DNA from: Sphingomonas sp. URHD0057
GTDB taxonomy: Bacteria; Pseudomonadota; Alphaproteobacteria; Sphingomonadales; Sphingomonadaceae
Assembly (NCBI RefSeq): GCF_000620665.1
Contig: NZ_JIAU01000005.1
Coordinates: forward strand, 611,501-675,500
Direction: 5' to 3'
DNA length: 64,000 nt
In this document: piece by piece, positions 42,354 to 51,287 of the stretch
How the letters are laid out: each line of letters begins with the position of its first letter
Numbering within the stretch: the first letter of the stretch is position 1
The notes under the pieces: generated by a model
What the model was told of the DNA's origin: nothing
The model's database searches: none
What the model saw: only the letters and a program-made list of their open reading frames with translations
Position numbers and translations under genes: made by a program

Positions 42354-44330
42354 ATGCTTCGCCGGTTTTTGGTTCTAATCGCCTTGCTGCTGTTGCCTGC
42401 GGCGGCGCAGTCGCGCGGGATCGAGCCCGAGCTCGTTGCCGAAGGCTCGGCGCCGGCCGGCGGCGAAGTCGACCTCGCGATCCACATGCGCACCAATCCG
42501 GGCTGGCATGGCTATTGGCTCAATCCCGGCGAGGCGGGTTTGCCGATGGAGGTCACGTGGCACCTTCCGCCTGGTGTCACGGCGGGACCGCTGCGCTACC
42601 CGGTCCCGTCACGCCTGACCGTCGCCGACCTCATGAACTACGTTTACGAACGCGATTATGCGGTGCTCGTGCGGCTCAGGGTGCCGGCGAACGCCCGTGG
42701 CACCGTGCCGATCCGCGCCGAGGCGCATTGGCTGGCCTGCACCGACCGGATCTGCGTGCCCGAGGACGGCGAGCTCGCGCTCGACCTTCCGATTGGGACC
42801 GGCGCGGCCAACCGCGCGCAGTTCGACGAATGGCGCAAAGCCTTGCCGCGGCCGCTGGCGACCGTCGGGCATTTTGCGGTGGCGGGGGACAAGCTGCGGG
42901 TTGCGATCCCGCTCCCGGCCAGCGTGACGGTCGACCGGCCCTATCTGTTCCCGGAAGCCGACGGGATTGTCGATTATGAGGCGAAGCAAGCCTTCAGCCG
43001 CAGCGGCGATCTGCTGATCGCGGAGCTGGCCAGGAAGGACGCGGCGCTCAAGGACTTCGCCGGCGTGGTGGCGATCGGAGGCGGGCGCGGGCTTGAGTTT
43101 CACGCCGTTCCGGGCGCGGTTCCGGCCAGCGGCTCGCCGGTCGGGCAATTGGGCTGGAGCGCGATGTGGTGGGCGCTTCTCGGCGCCATCGCCGGCGGGA
43201 TCCTTCTGAACCTGATGCCGTGCGTGTTCCCGATCCTCGCGTTGAAGGCGCTGCACCTCTCGCGCGCCGGCGCCAGCGCTTCGGAAGCGCGGCGCGATGC
43301 GCTCGCTTACACGGCCGGCGCCGTGGTCGGGACAGGCGGGCTCGGCGCGGTGCTGCTCGCGATCCGCGCCGCCGGTGCCGAGGCCGGCTGGGCATTCCAG
43401 CTGCAGGACCCGCGGACCATCGTGCTGCTGCTGCTGCTGGCGGTCGCGATCACCGCGAATTTGCTCGGTCTGTTCGAGCTGCCGGTGCTCGGCGGACGAG
43501 CGCGGCCGGCGGGCGGTTTCGCCACGGGCGCGCTCGCGGCGTTCGTCGCCACCCCTTGCGCCAGTCCGTTCCTGGGCGCGGCGCTCGGGACCGCGCTATT
43601 ACTGCCGGTGGCTGGGTCGGTCCTGGTCTTCGCCGCGCTCGGCTTCGGCCTCGCGATCCCGTTCCTGATCGTCGCCTTCGTTCCCGCGCTGCGCGCGCGC
43701 CTGCCGAAACCGGGCGCATGGATGAAGCGGTTGCAGCGCTTCCTTGCCATTCCGATGGCGGCGAGCGCGGTCGCGGCGCTGTGGCTCCTCGATCGGCAGG
43801 GCGGGACCAACGCGCTGCTACTGGGATTGGCGGGAACGCTGGGTCTGTGTCTGCTGCTATTCGGCGTCGGCCAGCGGCAGCGCGACGGCGCAAGCGTGTT
43901 TTGGGCGGTGCCGGCCGCGCTGGCCCTTGCCGGCCTGCTTTTCGCGGTGACACCGCAGCGGCATTCCTCGGCAGTTCGCGGTGAGTCCGGCGCGGAAACC
44001 TGGAGCGAGGCACGGGTTGCGAGCAATCTACAGCAAGGCCATCCCGTCTTCGTCTATTTCACCGCCGATTGGTGCTTGACGTGCAAGGTGAATGAAGTGG
44101 GGGCAATCGACCGCGCCGAGGTCCGCGAGGCGTTCAAGAACGGCGGCGTGACGGTGCTTGCTGGCGACTGGACCGACGGCGACCCCGCGATCACGCGCTT
44201 CCTCGAAAGCCGCGGCCGCGCGGGGGTGCCTTATTACCTTTGGTTTGCGCCCGGGAAGCAGCCGGAGGAGCTGCCGCAGGTGCTCACCCCGTCGATGCTC
44301 ATTTCCCGCGCTCAGTCGCCGAAGCGCTAG
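42354..44330 (+). CDS. DsbD-family thiol:disulfide interchange protein
   Basis: Transfers electrons across the inner membrane to periplasmic thioredoxin-like proteins. The product is 658 residues: signal peptide (1-18), periplasmic DsbD N-domain with Cys pair (WLACTDRICVP), a membrane domain of about eight helices from residue 285 with the membrane cysteines in LMPCVFP and ATPCASP, then a thioredoxin-like domain with WCLTCKVNE (about 573-581). ATG 42354 starts the signal; the upstream frame is a TPR-gene shadow. Confidence 0.9.
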   Translation: MLRRFLVLIALLLLPAAAQSRGIEPELVAEGSAPAGGEVDLAIHMRTNPGWHGYWLNPGEAGLPMEVTWHLPPGVTAGPLRYPVPSRLTVADLMNYVYERDYAVLVRLRVPANARGTVPIRAEAHWLACTDRICVPEDGELALDLPIGTGAANRAQFDEWRKALPRPLATVGHFAVAGDKLRVAIPLPASVTVDRPYLFPEADGIVDYEAKQAFSRSGDLLIAELARKDAALKDFAGVVAIGGGRGLEFHAVPGAVPASGSPVGQLGWSAMWWALLGAIAGGILLNLMPCVFPILALKALHLSRAGASASEARRDALAYTAGAVVGTGGLGAVLLAIRAAGAEAGWAFQLQDPRTIVLLLLLAVAITANLLGLFELPVLGGRARPAGGFATGALAAFVATPCASPFLGAALGTALLLPVAGSVLVFAALGFGLAIPFLIVAFVPALRARLPKPGAWMKRLQRFLAIPMAASAVAALWLLDRQGGTNALLLGLAGTLGLCLLLFGVGQRQRDGASVFWAVPAALALAGLLFAVTPQRHSSAVRGESGAETWSEARVASNLQQGHPVFVYFTADWCLTCKVNEVGAIDRAEVREAFKNGGVTVLAGDWTDGDPAITRFLESRGRAGVPYYLWFAPGKQPEELPQVLTPSMLISRAQSPKR

Positions 44331-45948
44331 GCGCGCGTTCCCATACCTTCTTGCCGCCGACCCAGGTCTCGAGCACCTGCGTCTGCGCGAGGCTCTGCGC
44401 GTCGACCTTGGTCGGGTCGCGGTCGACGATGATGAAGTCGGCCCATTTGCCGGGCTCGAGCGCACCGATCTTGTCCTCGGCGAACCCGGCATAGGCGGCG
44501 CCCCGGGTGAATGCGTCGAGCGCCTGTGCGAGACTCAGCCGCTCGCTGGGAATCCATCCGCCAGGCGGCTGGCCGTTCACGTCCTGCCGGCTGATTCCCG
44601 CGGCGAGGCCGGGGAAGGGGTTGGGCGATTCGACCGGGAAGTCCGATCCGAACGCGAGGCGCGCGCCGCTCGTCAACACCGTCTGCCACGCGTACGCGCC
44701 CGCCAGCCGGTTCGGCCCGAGCCGCGCTTCCGCCATCAGCCGGTCGCTGGTCTGGTGCGTCGGCTGCATCGAGGCGATGATCCCGGCCGGCGCGAGGCGC
44801 GGAATGTCGACGGGATCGGCGATCTGGAAATGCTCGATCCGCCAGCGCCGGTCGCGGCCGTATTTGTGCGACAACTGCTCGTACACGCCGATGATCTGCG
44901 CGTTGGCGGCATCGCCGATCGCGTGCGTTGCCACCTGGAACCCGCCTGCCGCCGCGGTGTCGGCGAGCGTCAGCATCTCGGCGTCCGAATGGAACTGAAG
45001 TCCCCGGCTGTCGGGCTTGTCGGCATAAGGCTGCTTGAGCCACGCGCCGCGCGAGCCGAGCGCCCCGTCGGCGAACAGCTTGATCCCCACCGCGCGGAGC
45101 TGGTCGCCGTACAGCCAGCCGGTCGGCTTCGGCACCGCCGCCATCGATTCGGTGCCGGACAAATAGCTCATCAGGCGAACGTAGAGCCGGCCGGTTTCGC
45201 CGGCGCGGCGGAAGCTGCTCCAGTCGTCGACCGAGGTGCTCATCGCCCCGACACCGGTGACTCCGAAGCCGAGCAGGATCTGCTGCGATTTCTCGAGTGC
45301 CTGGTCCTGTTGCTGTTGCGTCGGCCTCGGCACCGCTTTGTTGACCAGCGCCATCGCCGCATCGACGAAGACGCCGTCGTGGATTTCACCTCCGGGCGGC
45401 GGTTGCGTCGCCGCGGTGACTCCGGCGGCCTTGAGCGCGGCGCGGTTGGCAACCACCGCATGGCCGTCGACCCGCTCCAGCACGACCGGCCGGTCGCTGA
45501 CCGCGGCGTCGAGGTCGGCGGAGGTGGGAAAGCGTTTTTCGGACCATAGCTCCTGGTTCCAGCCGAAGCCGACGATCCAGGCGTCGTTGGGATGCGCGGC
45601 TGCATAATCGCGCAGCCGTTGCTGCAGCTCGGCGATCGACCGCGTGCCGGTGACGTCGATCCGCAATGCGGCGAAGCCGAGGTCCATCACATGGCCGTGC
45701 GCGTCGATCAGCCCGGGCAGCACGGTACGACCCTCGCCGTTGATCATCCGGTCGAACTTGCTCATCCGGGGCGTGGGATTGGTCATCACCTGTGTCACCC
45801 GGCCGTCGTCGCCGATCATGAAGCTGCCGAAATGCTGCAGCTTGCCGTCGGGGCCAATTTGAATGCCGTTGATGTTTTCGACGATGGTGACGGCGTTGGC
45901 CGCCGATGCGAGAAGCAGGGCGCAAAGCGCTAAAGCGGTCCGGGTCAT
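44299..45948 (-). CDS. Secreted amidohydrolase, YtcJ type
   Basis: Metal-dependent amidohydrolase with a TIM barrel. The product is 549 residues, with a signal peptide (MTRTALALCALLLASAANA), so probably periplasmic. The metal site His pair is in LIDAHGHVMD, further ligands in THAIGDAAN and RIEHFQIAD, and the catalytic Asp in FGSDFPVESPNP. The closest family is amidohydrolase 3 (YtcJ). Its end overlaps the convergent dsbD-like gene by 32 bases. Substrate unknown. Confidence 0.87.
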   Translation of the reverse strand: MTRTALALCALLLASAANAVTIVENINGIQIGPDGKLQHFGSFMIGDDGRVTQVMTNPTPRMSKFDRMINGEGRTVLPGLIDAHGHVMDLGFAALRIDVTGTRSIAELQQRLRDYAAAHPNDAWIVGFGWNQELWSEKRFPTSADLDAAVSDRPVVLERVDGHAVVANRAALKAAGVTAATQPPPGGEIHDGVFVDAAMALVNKAVPRPTQQQQDQALEKSQQILLGFGVTGVGAMSTSVDDWSSFRRAGETGRLYVRLMSYLSGTESMAAVPKPTGWLYGDQLRAVGIKLFADGALGSRGAWLKQPYADKPDSRGLQFHSDAEMLTLADTAAAGGFQVATHAIGDAANAQIIGVYEQLSHKYGRDRRWRIEHFQIADPVDIPRLAPAGIIASMQPTHQTSDRLMAEARLGPNRLAGAYAWQTVLTSGARLAFGSDFPVESPNPFPGLAAGISRQDVNGQPPGGWIPSERLSLAQALDAFTRGAAYAGFAEDKIGALEPGKWADFIIVDRDPTKVDAQSLAQTQVLETWVGGKKVWERAPSASATERGK

Positions 45949-46002
45949 TACGGGCGCATAGCATTGTTCGCGCGCCGATGAAGAGCTAGGCCTCGCCGCG
46001 CC

Positions 46003-47235
46003 ATGCTCCAGACGACCCCGATGCAGCCGCCCACCATCGACGACATTCGCGCAGCCGCCCAGCGCATCGACGGCGCGGTGATCAAGACCCCGATGTTGGT
46101 CAGCACGACCCTGTCCGAGATCCTCGGCGCGGAGGTCTGGCTGAAGTTCGAGAACCTCCAGTTCACCGCCGCCTACAAGGAACGCGGCGCGCTCAACAAA
46201 CTGCTGCAATTGCCGCCGGAAGATCGCGCGCGCGGAGTGATTGCGGCGTCCGCCGGCAACCACGCCCAGGCAGTCGCCTATCACGCCAAACGGCTCGGCA
46301 TTCCGGCCGTGATCGTCATGCCTGAGTCGACTCCGACGGTGAAGGTCACCCAGACCGCCGGGCACGGCGCGCAGGTCGTTCTTTACGGCAAGATCGTCGA
46401 CGATGCCTTTTCCAAGGCGCGCGAGCTCGCGCTCGAGAATGGCTATGTGTTCGTCCACGCGTTCGACGATCCGCAGATCATCGCCGGAGCCGGAACCGTC
46501 GGTCTTGAGATGCTCGACGCGGCGCCGGATCTGGATATCATCACGATCCCCATCGGCGGCGGCGGGCTGATGTCCGGCGTGGCGATCGCCGCGCGCGCGC
46601 TGAAGCCCGACATCGAGCTGATCGGCGTCGAAGCGGAGCTCTATCCGTCGATGAAATGCGCGATCGAAGGCTGCCATCTGCCGCTTGGCGGGGACACGCT
46701 TGCGGAAGGCATTGCCGTGAAGCAGCCGGGCGAGCTCACCTCGCGCATCCTGAAAGATCTCGCCGACGATGTCGTCCTCGTTTCCGAGCGGGACCTCGAG
46801 CGCGCGGTGTCCATGCTGGTCGGAATTGAAAAGACGGTGGTCGAGGGCGCGGGCGCGGCGGGCCTCGCCGCGATGCTGGCGCAGCCCGGGCGCTTCAAGG
46901 GCAAGAAGGTCGCGACGATGCTGTGCGGCGGCAACATCGACACGCATTTGCTGGCCAATGTGCTGGTCCGCGACCTCGTCCGGCAAGGCCGCATCGCCCG
47001 GCTCCATGTCGCGGCTCACGATCAGCCCGGAGCGCTCGCGGCGATCACGGCCAAGGTCTTCGAAGCCGGGGTCAACGTGATCGAAATCAACCACAGCCGG
47101 ATCTTCACCCGGCTTCCCGCCAAGGACACCATGATCGAGGTCGAGTGCGAGGCCCGCGACCCGCAGGCGATCGACGATGTGGTGACGCGACTCGAAGCGG
47201 CGGGCTTCCGCGTCGAGCGCGCTTCGCTCGACTGA
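46003..47235 (+). CDS. ilvA: Threonine ammonia-lyase
   Basis: PLP enzyme that converts threonine to 2-oxobutyrate for isoleucine synthesis. The product is 410 residues. PLP-lysine K59 (AAYKERGAL), the phosphate loop IGGGGLMSG, and one C-terminal ACT regulatory domain (about 330-405). The single ACT and length are typical of the shorter threonine dehydratase type. Start at 46003; the ATG at 46021 is an alternative. Confidence 0.93.
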   Translation: MLQTTPMQPPTIDDIRAAAQRIDGAVIKTPMLVSTTLSEILGAEVWLKFENLQFTAAYKERGALNKLLQLPPEDRARGVIAASAGNHAQAVAYHAKRLGIPAVIVMPESTPTVKVTQTAGHGAQVVLYGKIVDDAFSKARELALENGYVFVHAFDDPQIIAGAGTVGLEMLDAAPDLDIITIPIGGGGLMSGVAIAARALKPDIELIGVEAELYPSMKCAIEGCHLPLGGDTLAEGIAVKQPGELTSRILKDLADDVVLVSERDLERAVSMLVGIEKTVVEGAGAAGLAAMLAQPGRFKGKKVATMLCGGNIDTHLLANVLVRDLVRQGRIARLHVAAHDQPGALAAITAKVFEAGVNVIEINHSRIFTRLPAKDTMIEVECEARDPQAIDDVVTRLEAAGFRVERASLD

Positions 47236-47374
47236 GTCTTCGCCCAAACGGGGACATTTGGCCGTCTCTTACCGGGACATCGGTAAAATTCCGGCCGCTT
47301 CCCTGCACCTCAACCCTTTTCTTCGGCGTTTACCAGCCGCATAAAGAGCTTCCTAACCATGGGAGAGGGTCCGG

Positions 47375-48187
47375 GTGAGCGCACCATTCCGCTTCCCGAA
47401 ATTCTTCGTGACGAACCCGAGCCCGTGCCCGTATCTGCCGGGCAAGGTCGAGCGGAAGGTCTTCACCGAGCTTTCGGGACGCCATTCGAGCGAGCTCAAC
47501 GAGGCGCTGGGCCGGATCGGCTTCCGCCGCAGCCAGTCCGTCGCCTATCGCCCCAGCTGCATCGATTGCTCGGCGTGCGTGTCGGTGCGGGTGCTCGCCG
47601 CCGAGTTCGAGCCGACCGGGAGCCAGCGCAAGCTGATGCGCCGCCACGCCGACTTGGAGGTCAGCGCGTGCAAGCCGTGGACCACCGACGAGCAATATGC
47701 GCTGCTTCGCCGCTATCTCGCCGAGCGCCATCCGGGCGGCGGCATGGCGGAAATGGACGAGAGCGACTTTGCCGACATGGTCGAGCAGACGCCGGTCCGC
47801 ACCTACGTCATCGAATATCGCGAGCCGGGCGTCGACGGGCGGCCCGGCAAGCTGGTCGGCGCATGCCTCAGCGACCAGCAGAGCGACGGGCTCAGCATGA
47901 TCTACAGCTTCTTCGATGTCGGCCCCAAGGCGCGCAAGGGCCTCGGCACCTACATCATCCTCGACCACATCATCCGCGCCGCGCGCGCCGGCCTGCCTTA
48001 TGTCTACCTAGGCTATTGGGTCGAAGGCTCCCCGCGGATGGATTACAAGACCAGCTTCCATCCGCTCGAGCGCCTCGGCCGCGACGGCTGGCGGCGGACG
48101 GATATCGCCGAAACGGACCAGCCGCTCGCATCGCCCCTCAACCTCCCCACCCGCGGCGACCGCGGCCGCCTGGTGATCGACGCCTAA
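47375..48187 (+). CDS. bpt: Aspartate/glutamate leucyltransferase (Bpt)
   Basis: Leu-tRNA-protein transferase of the N-end rule, adding leucine to N-terminal Asp or Glu and marking the protein for ClpS/ClpAP. The product is 270 residues with a GTG start. Family N-terminal half ([17 protein letters not shown], then [15 protein letters not shown]) and the GNAT-like C-terminal half ([23 protein letters not shown], then [17 protein letters not shown]). ClpS and ClpA are not in the window. Confidence 0.93.
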   Translation: MSAPFRFPKFFVTNPSPCPYLPGKVERKVFTELSGRHSSELNEALGRIGFRRSQSVAYRPSCIDCSACVSVRVLAAEFEPTGSQRKLMRRHADLEVSACKPWTTDEQYALLRRYLAERHPGGGMAEMDESDFADMVEQTPVRTYVIEYREPGVDGRPGKLVGACLSDQQSDGLSMIYSFFDVGPKARKGLGTYIILDHIIRAARAGLPYVYLGYWVEGSPRMDYKTSFHPLERLGRDGWRRTDIAETDQPLASPLNLPTRGDRGRLVIDA

Positions 48188-48225
48188 AAAAAAGGCGGGG
48201 CGCCGAAGCGTCCCGCCTTTCCCTT
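48184..48225. terminator. Bidirectional terminator between bpt and ctrA
   Basis: A 13-base-pair stem with one G-T pair (48191-48203 with 48208-48220, loop CGAA) flanked by A8 before and a T/C-rich run after, suitable for both convergent genes. Confidence 0.85.
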
Positions 48226-48243
48226 TTCCCCCGCTGAAATTCG

Positions 48244-48957
48244 TTAAGCGACGGCGGCCTGCGGCTCCGGCTCGCTGACCTCTTCCGGATCGCGCAGCAC
48301 GTAGCCGCGGCCCCAGACGGTCTCGATGTAATTGGCGCCGCCGCAAGCCAGGCTCAGCTTTTTGCGCAGCTTGCAGATGAAGACGTCGATGATCTTCAAT
48401 TCTGGCTCGTCCATGCCGCCATAGAGATGGTTCAAGAACATCTCCTTGGTCAGGGTTGTGCCCTTGCGGAGCGACAGCAGCTCCAGCATCGCATATTCCT
48501 TGCCGGTCAGATGCACGCGGGCGCTGTCGACCTCGACCGTCTTGGCGTCGAGGTTCACGGCCAGCTTGCCGGTCCGGATGACCGATTGCGAATGGCCCTT
48601 CGAGCGGCGGACGATGGCGTGGATGCGCGCGACCAGCTCGTCGCGGTGGAACGGCTTGGTCACGTAATCGTCGGCGCCGAAGCCCAGCGCGCGGACCTTC
48701 GAATCCATCTCGCCGATGCCGGACAGGATCAGAACCGGGGTTCCGACTTTGGCCGTGCGCAGCTTTTTGAGCACGTCATAGCCGTGCATGTCGGGCAGGT
48801 TCAGGTCGAGCAGGATGATGTCGTAATCGTAGAGCTTGCCGAGATCGAGGCCCTCTTCGCCCAGATCCGTCGTATAGACGTTGAAGCCTTCGCTACCCAG
48901 CATCAGCTCGATGCTCTTCGCGGTCGTCGGCTCGTCTTCGATCAGCAGCACGCGCAT
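48244..48957 (-). CDS. ctrA: Cell cycle response regulator CtrA
   Basis: OmpR-type response regulator controlling cell cycle, motility and related genes in alphaproteobacteria. The product is 237 residues. Receiver with acidic E7/D8, phosphoacceptor D51 ([11 protein letters not shown]) and K about 104; winged-helix DNA-binding domain with [15 protein letters not shown] and [14 protein letters not shown], both CtrA hallmarks. ATG 48957 begins MRVLLIEDE. Upstream DNA has three TTAA half-sites, but the spacing does not match a full CtrA box. Confidence 0.95.
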   Translation of the reverse strand: MRVLLIEDEPTTAKSIELMLGSEGFNVYTTDLGEEGLDLGKLYDYDIILLDLNLPDMHGYDVLKKLRTAKVGTPVLILSGIGEMDSKVRALGFGADDYVTKPFHRDELVARIHAIVRRSKGHSQSVIRTGKLAVNLDAKTVEVDSARVHLTGKEYAMLELLSLRKGTTLTKEMFLNHLYGGMDEPELKIIDVFICKLRKKLSLACGGANYIETVWGRGYVLRDPEEVSEPEPQAAVA

Positions 48958-48998
48958 TGCTGGTTCCCCCATTCGCGGCCGAAAGCGTTACCCGCCCT

Positions 48999-49052
48999 TA
49001 ACGGCCTTGAAGCCCTCATTAACCATTCGAGGTCTGAAGGGAAAAGGTTAAT
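48999..49052. promoter_or_regulatory. TTAA half-sites upstream of ctrA
   Basis: TTAAC at 48999-49003, TTAAC at 49019-49023 and TTAAT at 49048-49052; the first two are 20 bases apart. CtrA binds TTAA-N7-TTAA, and no full pair is seen. Suggestive of autoregulation only. Confidence 0.35.
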
Positions 49053-49181
49053 ATTGTGTAACGCGCTGATTTCCTTGGCCGGTTGCAATCGAGTCACAAA
49101 AGCATCCACAGCGGTGCACCCGTCAGGGCGCCGGAGTCGCGACGTTTGCGCTCCCGTGCGCGCTCGTTCATTCGGCTTGAA

Positions 49182-49832
49182 ATGCTACTCGCGGACCGCA
49201 TCCTCTACATCGACGCCGAGGCGATCGTGCTCGACAAGCCGGCCGGCCTGCCGGTCGACCCGCCGCGGCGGGGTGGCGATTCGATCGCGTCCAGATTGGA
49301 GGAGCTTCGCTGCGGTTTCGTGCGAGCTCCGACGCCGATGCACCGGCTCGACACCGACACCAGCGGCTGCCTCCTGTTCGCCCGCACCGCCAAGGCGCGC
49401 GCTCGCTTCCAACAGGCGTTCGAGACGCGGGCGGTCGAAAAATACTATATCGCCGTCGTGGGGATGGAGCTTGCCGACGACCAGGGCCTGATCGACGCGC
49501 CTCTCGCCAAGGTCTCGAGCGCCGAGGCCGGGTGGCGCATGGTGCACGATCCTCAAGGGCTCGAGGCGGCGACGCGGTGGAAACGGCTGGCCGTTCGCGA
49601 CGGCGCGACGCTGGTGCAATTCCAGCCGCTGACCGGCCGCACGCACCAGATCCGCGTGCACGCCCGCGAGGCGTTTGGGCGCGGCATTATCGGCGACCGG
49701 GTTTACGGCATCCCTGGCGGTCCGATGATGCTCCATGCCTCGCGGCTGGTAGTGCCGCGCGGCGGCAAGCCCGCGATCGACGTGAGCGCGCCGCTTCCGG
49801 ATTACTTCGGCGAATGGCGCGATGCGGCCTGA
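49182..49832 (+). CDS. RluA-family pseudouridine synthase
   Basis: Isomerises uridine to pseudouridine in rRNA or tRNA. The product is 216 residues. Catalytic D57 in HRLDTDTSG and the conserved PLTGRTHQIRVH motif are present; there is no S4 domain. ATG 49182 gives the usual short N-terminus; the frame upstream to 49083 is Arg-rich and unlikely. Stop overlaps arfB by 11 bases. The target RNA site is not predictable. Confidence 0.85.
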   Translation: MLLADRILYIDAEAIVLDKPAGLPVDPPRRGGDSIASRLEELRCGFVRAPTPMHRLDTDTSGCLLFARTAKARARFQQAFETRAVEKYYIAVVGMELADDQGLIDAPLAKVSSAEAGWRMVHDPQGLEAATRWKRLAVRDGATLVQFQPLTGRTHQIRVHAREAFGRGIIGDRVYGIPGGPMMLHASRLVVPRGGKPAIDVSAPLPDYFGEWRDAA

Positions 49833-50232
49833 GGACGTCATCCTGCCAGACGACGCGCTGAGCGAAAGCTTCCTCGCCGCGACCGGCCCGGGCGGACAGA
49901 ATGTCAACAAGGTCGCGACCGCGGTGCAGCTGCGCGCCGACGTCTTTCGACTTGGCCTGCACCCGGACGTCTATCAGCGCTTGAAGACGATCGCTGGGAG
50001 CCGGATGACGGGCGCGGGTGAGCTGTTGATCACCGCGCGGCGCTTCCGCACGCAGGAGGCAAACCGCACCGATGCGCGCCGCAGGCTGGCGGAAATGATC
50101 GCTGCCGCCCATATCGCGCCGCGCAAGCGCAAGGCGACGCGGCCGAGCCGCGCGGCCAAGGCCGAGCGGGTCGATAAGAAGAAGCAGCGAAGCGCGGTCA
50201 AGCGCACGCGCGGAAAGGTGGATTTCGACTGA
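49822..50232 (+). CDS. arfB: Peptidyl-tRNA hydrolase ArfB
   Basis: Rescues ribosomes stalled on mRNAs without a stop codon by hydrolysing the peptidyl-tRNA. The product is 136 residues with the GGQ motif (GPGGQNVNK, about 22-30) and a long basic C-terminal tail (RKRKATRPSRAAKAERVDKKK) that enters the mRNA channel. Overlaps genes on both sides, suggesting translational coupling. Confidence 0.92.
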   Translation: MRPEDVILPDDALSESFLAATGPGGQNVNKVATAVQLRADVFRLGLHPDVYQRLKTIAGSRMTGAGELLITARRFRTQEANRTDARRRLAEMIAAAHIAPRKRKATRPSRAAKAERVDKKKQRSAVKRTRGKVDFD

Positions 50233-50714
50233 TGTACGACTTCAGGATCGAAGCGGCCGACCGCGCCACCCTGTACTGCGACCTCGCCTCGGCGCTCGAA
50301 GGCCTGGTCGCGGGCGAGCCCGATGCGATCGCCAACATGGCCAATGCCGCGGCGCTGATCTGGGAGAGCCTGCCCGACCTCAACTGGGTCGGCTTTTATC
50401 GGAACATTGGCGGGGAGCTGGTCCTCGGCCCGTTCCAGGGACGGCCGGCATGCATCCGCATCCCGTTCGGCACCGGCGTCTGCGGCGTAGCAGCGGCGAC
50501 GCGCCAGGTGCAGCGCATCGAAGACGTCCACGCCTTTCCCGGCCACATCGCCTGCGACAGCGCTTCGAACAGCGAACTCGTCGTCCCGATCATGGGAGCG
50601 GACGGCGAGCTCATCGCCGTGCTCGACCTCGACAGCCCGAAGACCGCCCGGTTCACGCAGGAAGACGAGGCCGGCTGCGTCCGGTTGGCGGAGATTCTGG
50701 CGACCGCGCTTTGA
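50232..50714 (+). CDS. msrC: Free methionine-(R)-sulfoxide reductase (GAF domain)
   Basis: Reduces free Met-R-SO after oxidative damage. The product is 160 residues, one GAF domain. The three catalytic/resolving cysteines are present with the right spacing (C74, C84, C108; compare C84, C94, C118 of E. coli), and SELVVPI, typical of the family, follows. Overlaps arfB by one base. Confidence 0.93.
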   Translation: MYDFRIEAADRATLYCDLASALEGLVAGEPDAIANMANAAALIWESLPDLNWVGFYRNIGGELVLGPFQGRPACIRIPFGTGVCGVAAATRQVQRIEDVHAFPGHIACDSASNSELVVPIMGADGELIAVLDLDSPKTARFTQEDEAGCVRLAEILATAL

Positions 50715-50717
50715 GCG

Positions 50718-51287
50718 TTACGGCGATGTCGCGATGACCAGTCCCCCGTTCGCGAATTCATAGGGGCGGCAGAGCGGGACCGGGTCGAGCTCTATCTTCT
50801 TCAACTCCCGCTTGTCGTAGCTCAGGGTGGCCGAAGCGGACATCTTCGCGGCCTCGATCGCCGCCAGCCTGCCGCCGCGGATGATCAGCACCGCGCTATC
50901 CACCTTCGCTTCGAACGTCAGCGTGAACGTAAGCGGCGGAAGCATGATGGGGTCGCAATGGATCGTGACAATCGGATGGAGCACGACGGGAAATTTGTGC
51001 TTCGCTAGCGGAAGCTCCTTCTCGGCGTCGGGCTTGCCCGCCGTTTGCCGCGCGAGTTCCTGAACTTCAATCGCGGTACCCCACCCTTTGCCAATCCATT
51101 CGATCGGGTCGATCTTGCCGAGGCAGTCCTTGAGTCCGTTCAGAACTGTCTTCTGTGTAAGGCCCCAGTGAACCCTGGCGATACGCGACCCGCCTTCGGC
51201 GAGCTTGTCCTGGATCGCCTGCGCTTCCTTCTCCAGGGTTTCGCTGTCCGGTAGCTCCTCAAGTGTGACGCTGGCTGGGCTATCCAT
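50718..51287 (-). CDS. Cytosolic protein of the PASTA-like unit, unknown
   Basis: The product is 189 residues, no signal or membrane segment. N-terminal half (residues 1-85) is helical and acidic (LEKEAQAIQDKLAEGGSRI), then a lysine-rich core (KHKFPVVLHPIVTIHCDPI) and beta-rich C-terminal half (LTFTLTFEAKVDSAVLIIRGG). I do not recognise the family. ATG 51287 lies in the end of the upstream gene, overlapping by 8 bases, so both belong to one transcript. Confidence 0.62.
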   Translation of the reverse strand: MDSPASVTLEELPDSETLEKEAQAIQDKLAEGGSRIARVHWGLTQKTVLNGLKDCLGKIDPIEWIGKGWGTAIEVQELARQTAGKPDAEKELPLAKHKFPVVLHPIVTIHCDPIMLPPLTFTLTFEAKVDSAVLIIRGGRLAAIEAAKMSASATLSYDKRELKKIELDPVPLCRPYEFANGGLVIATSP

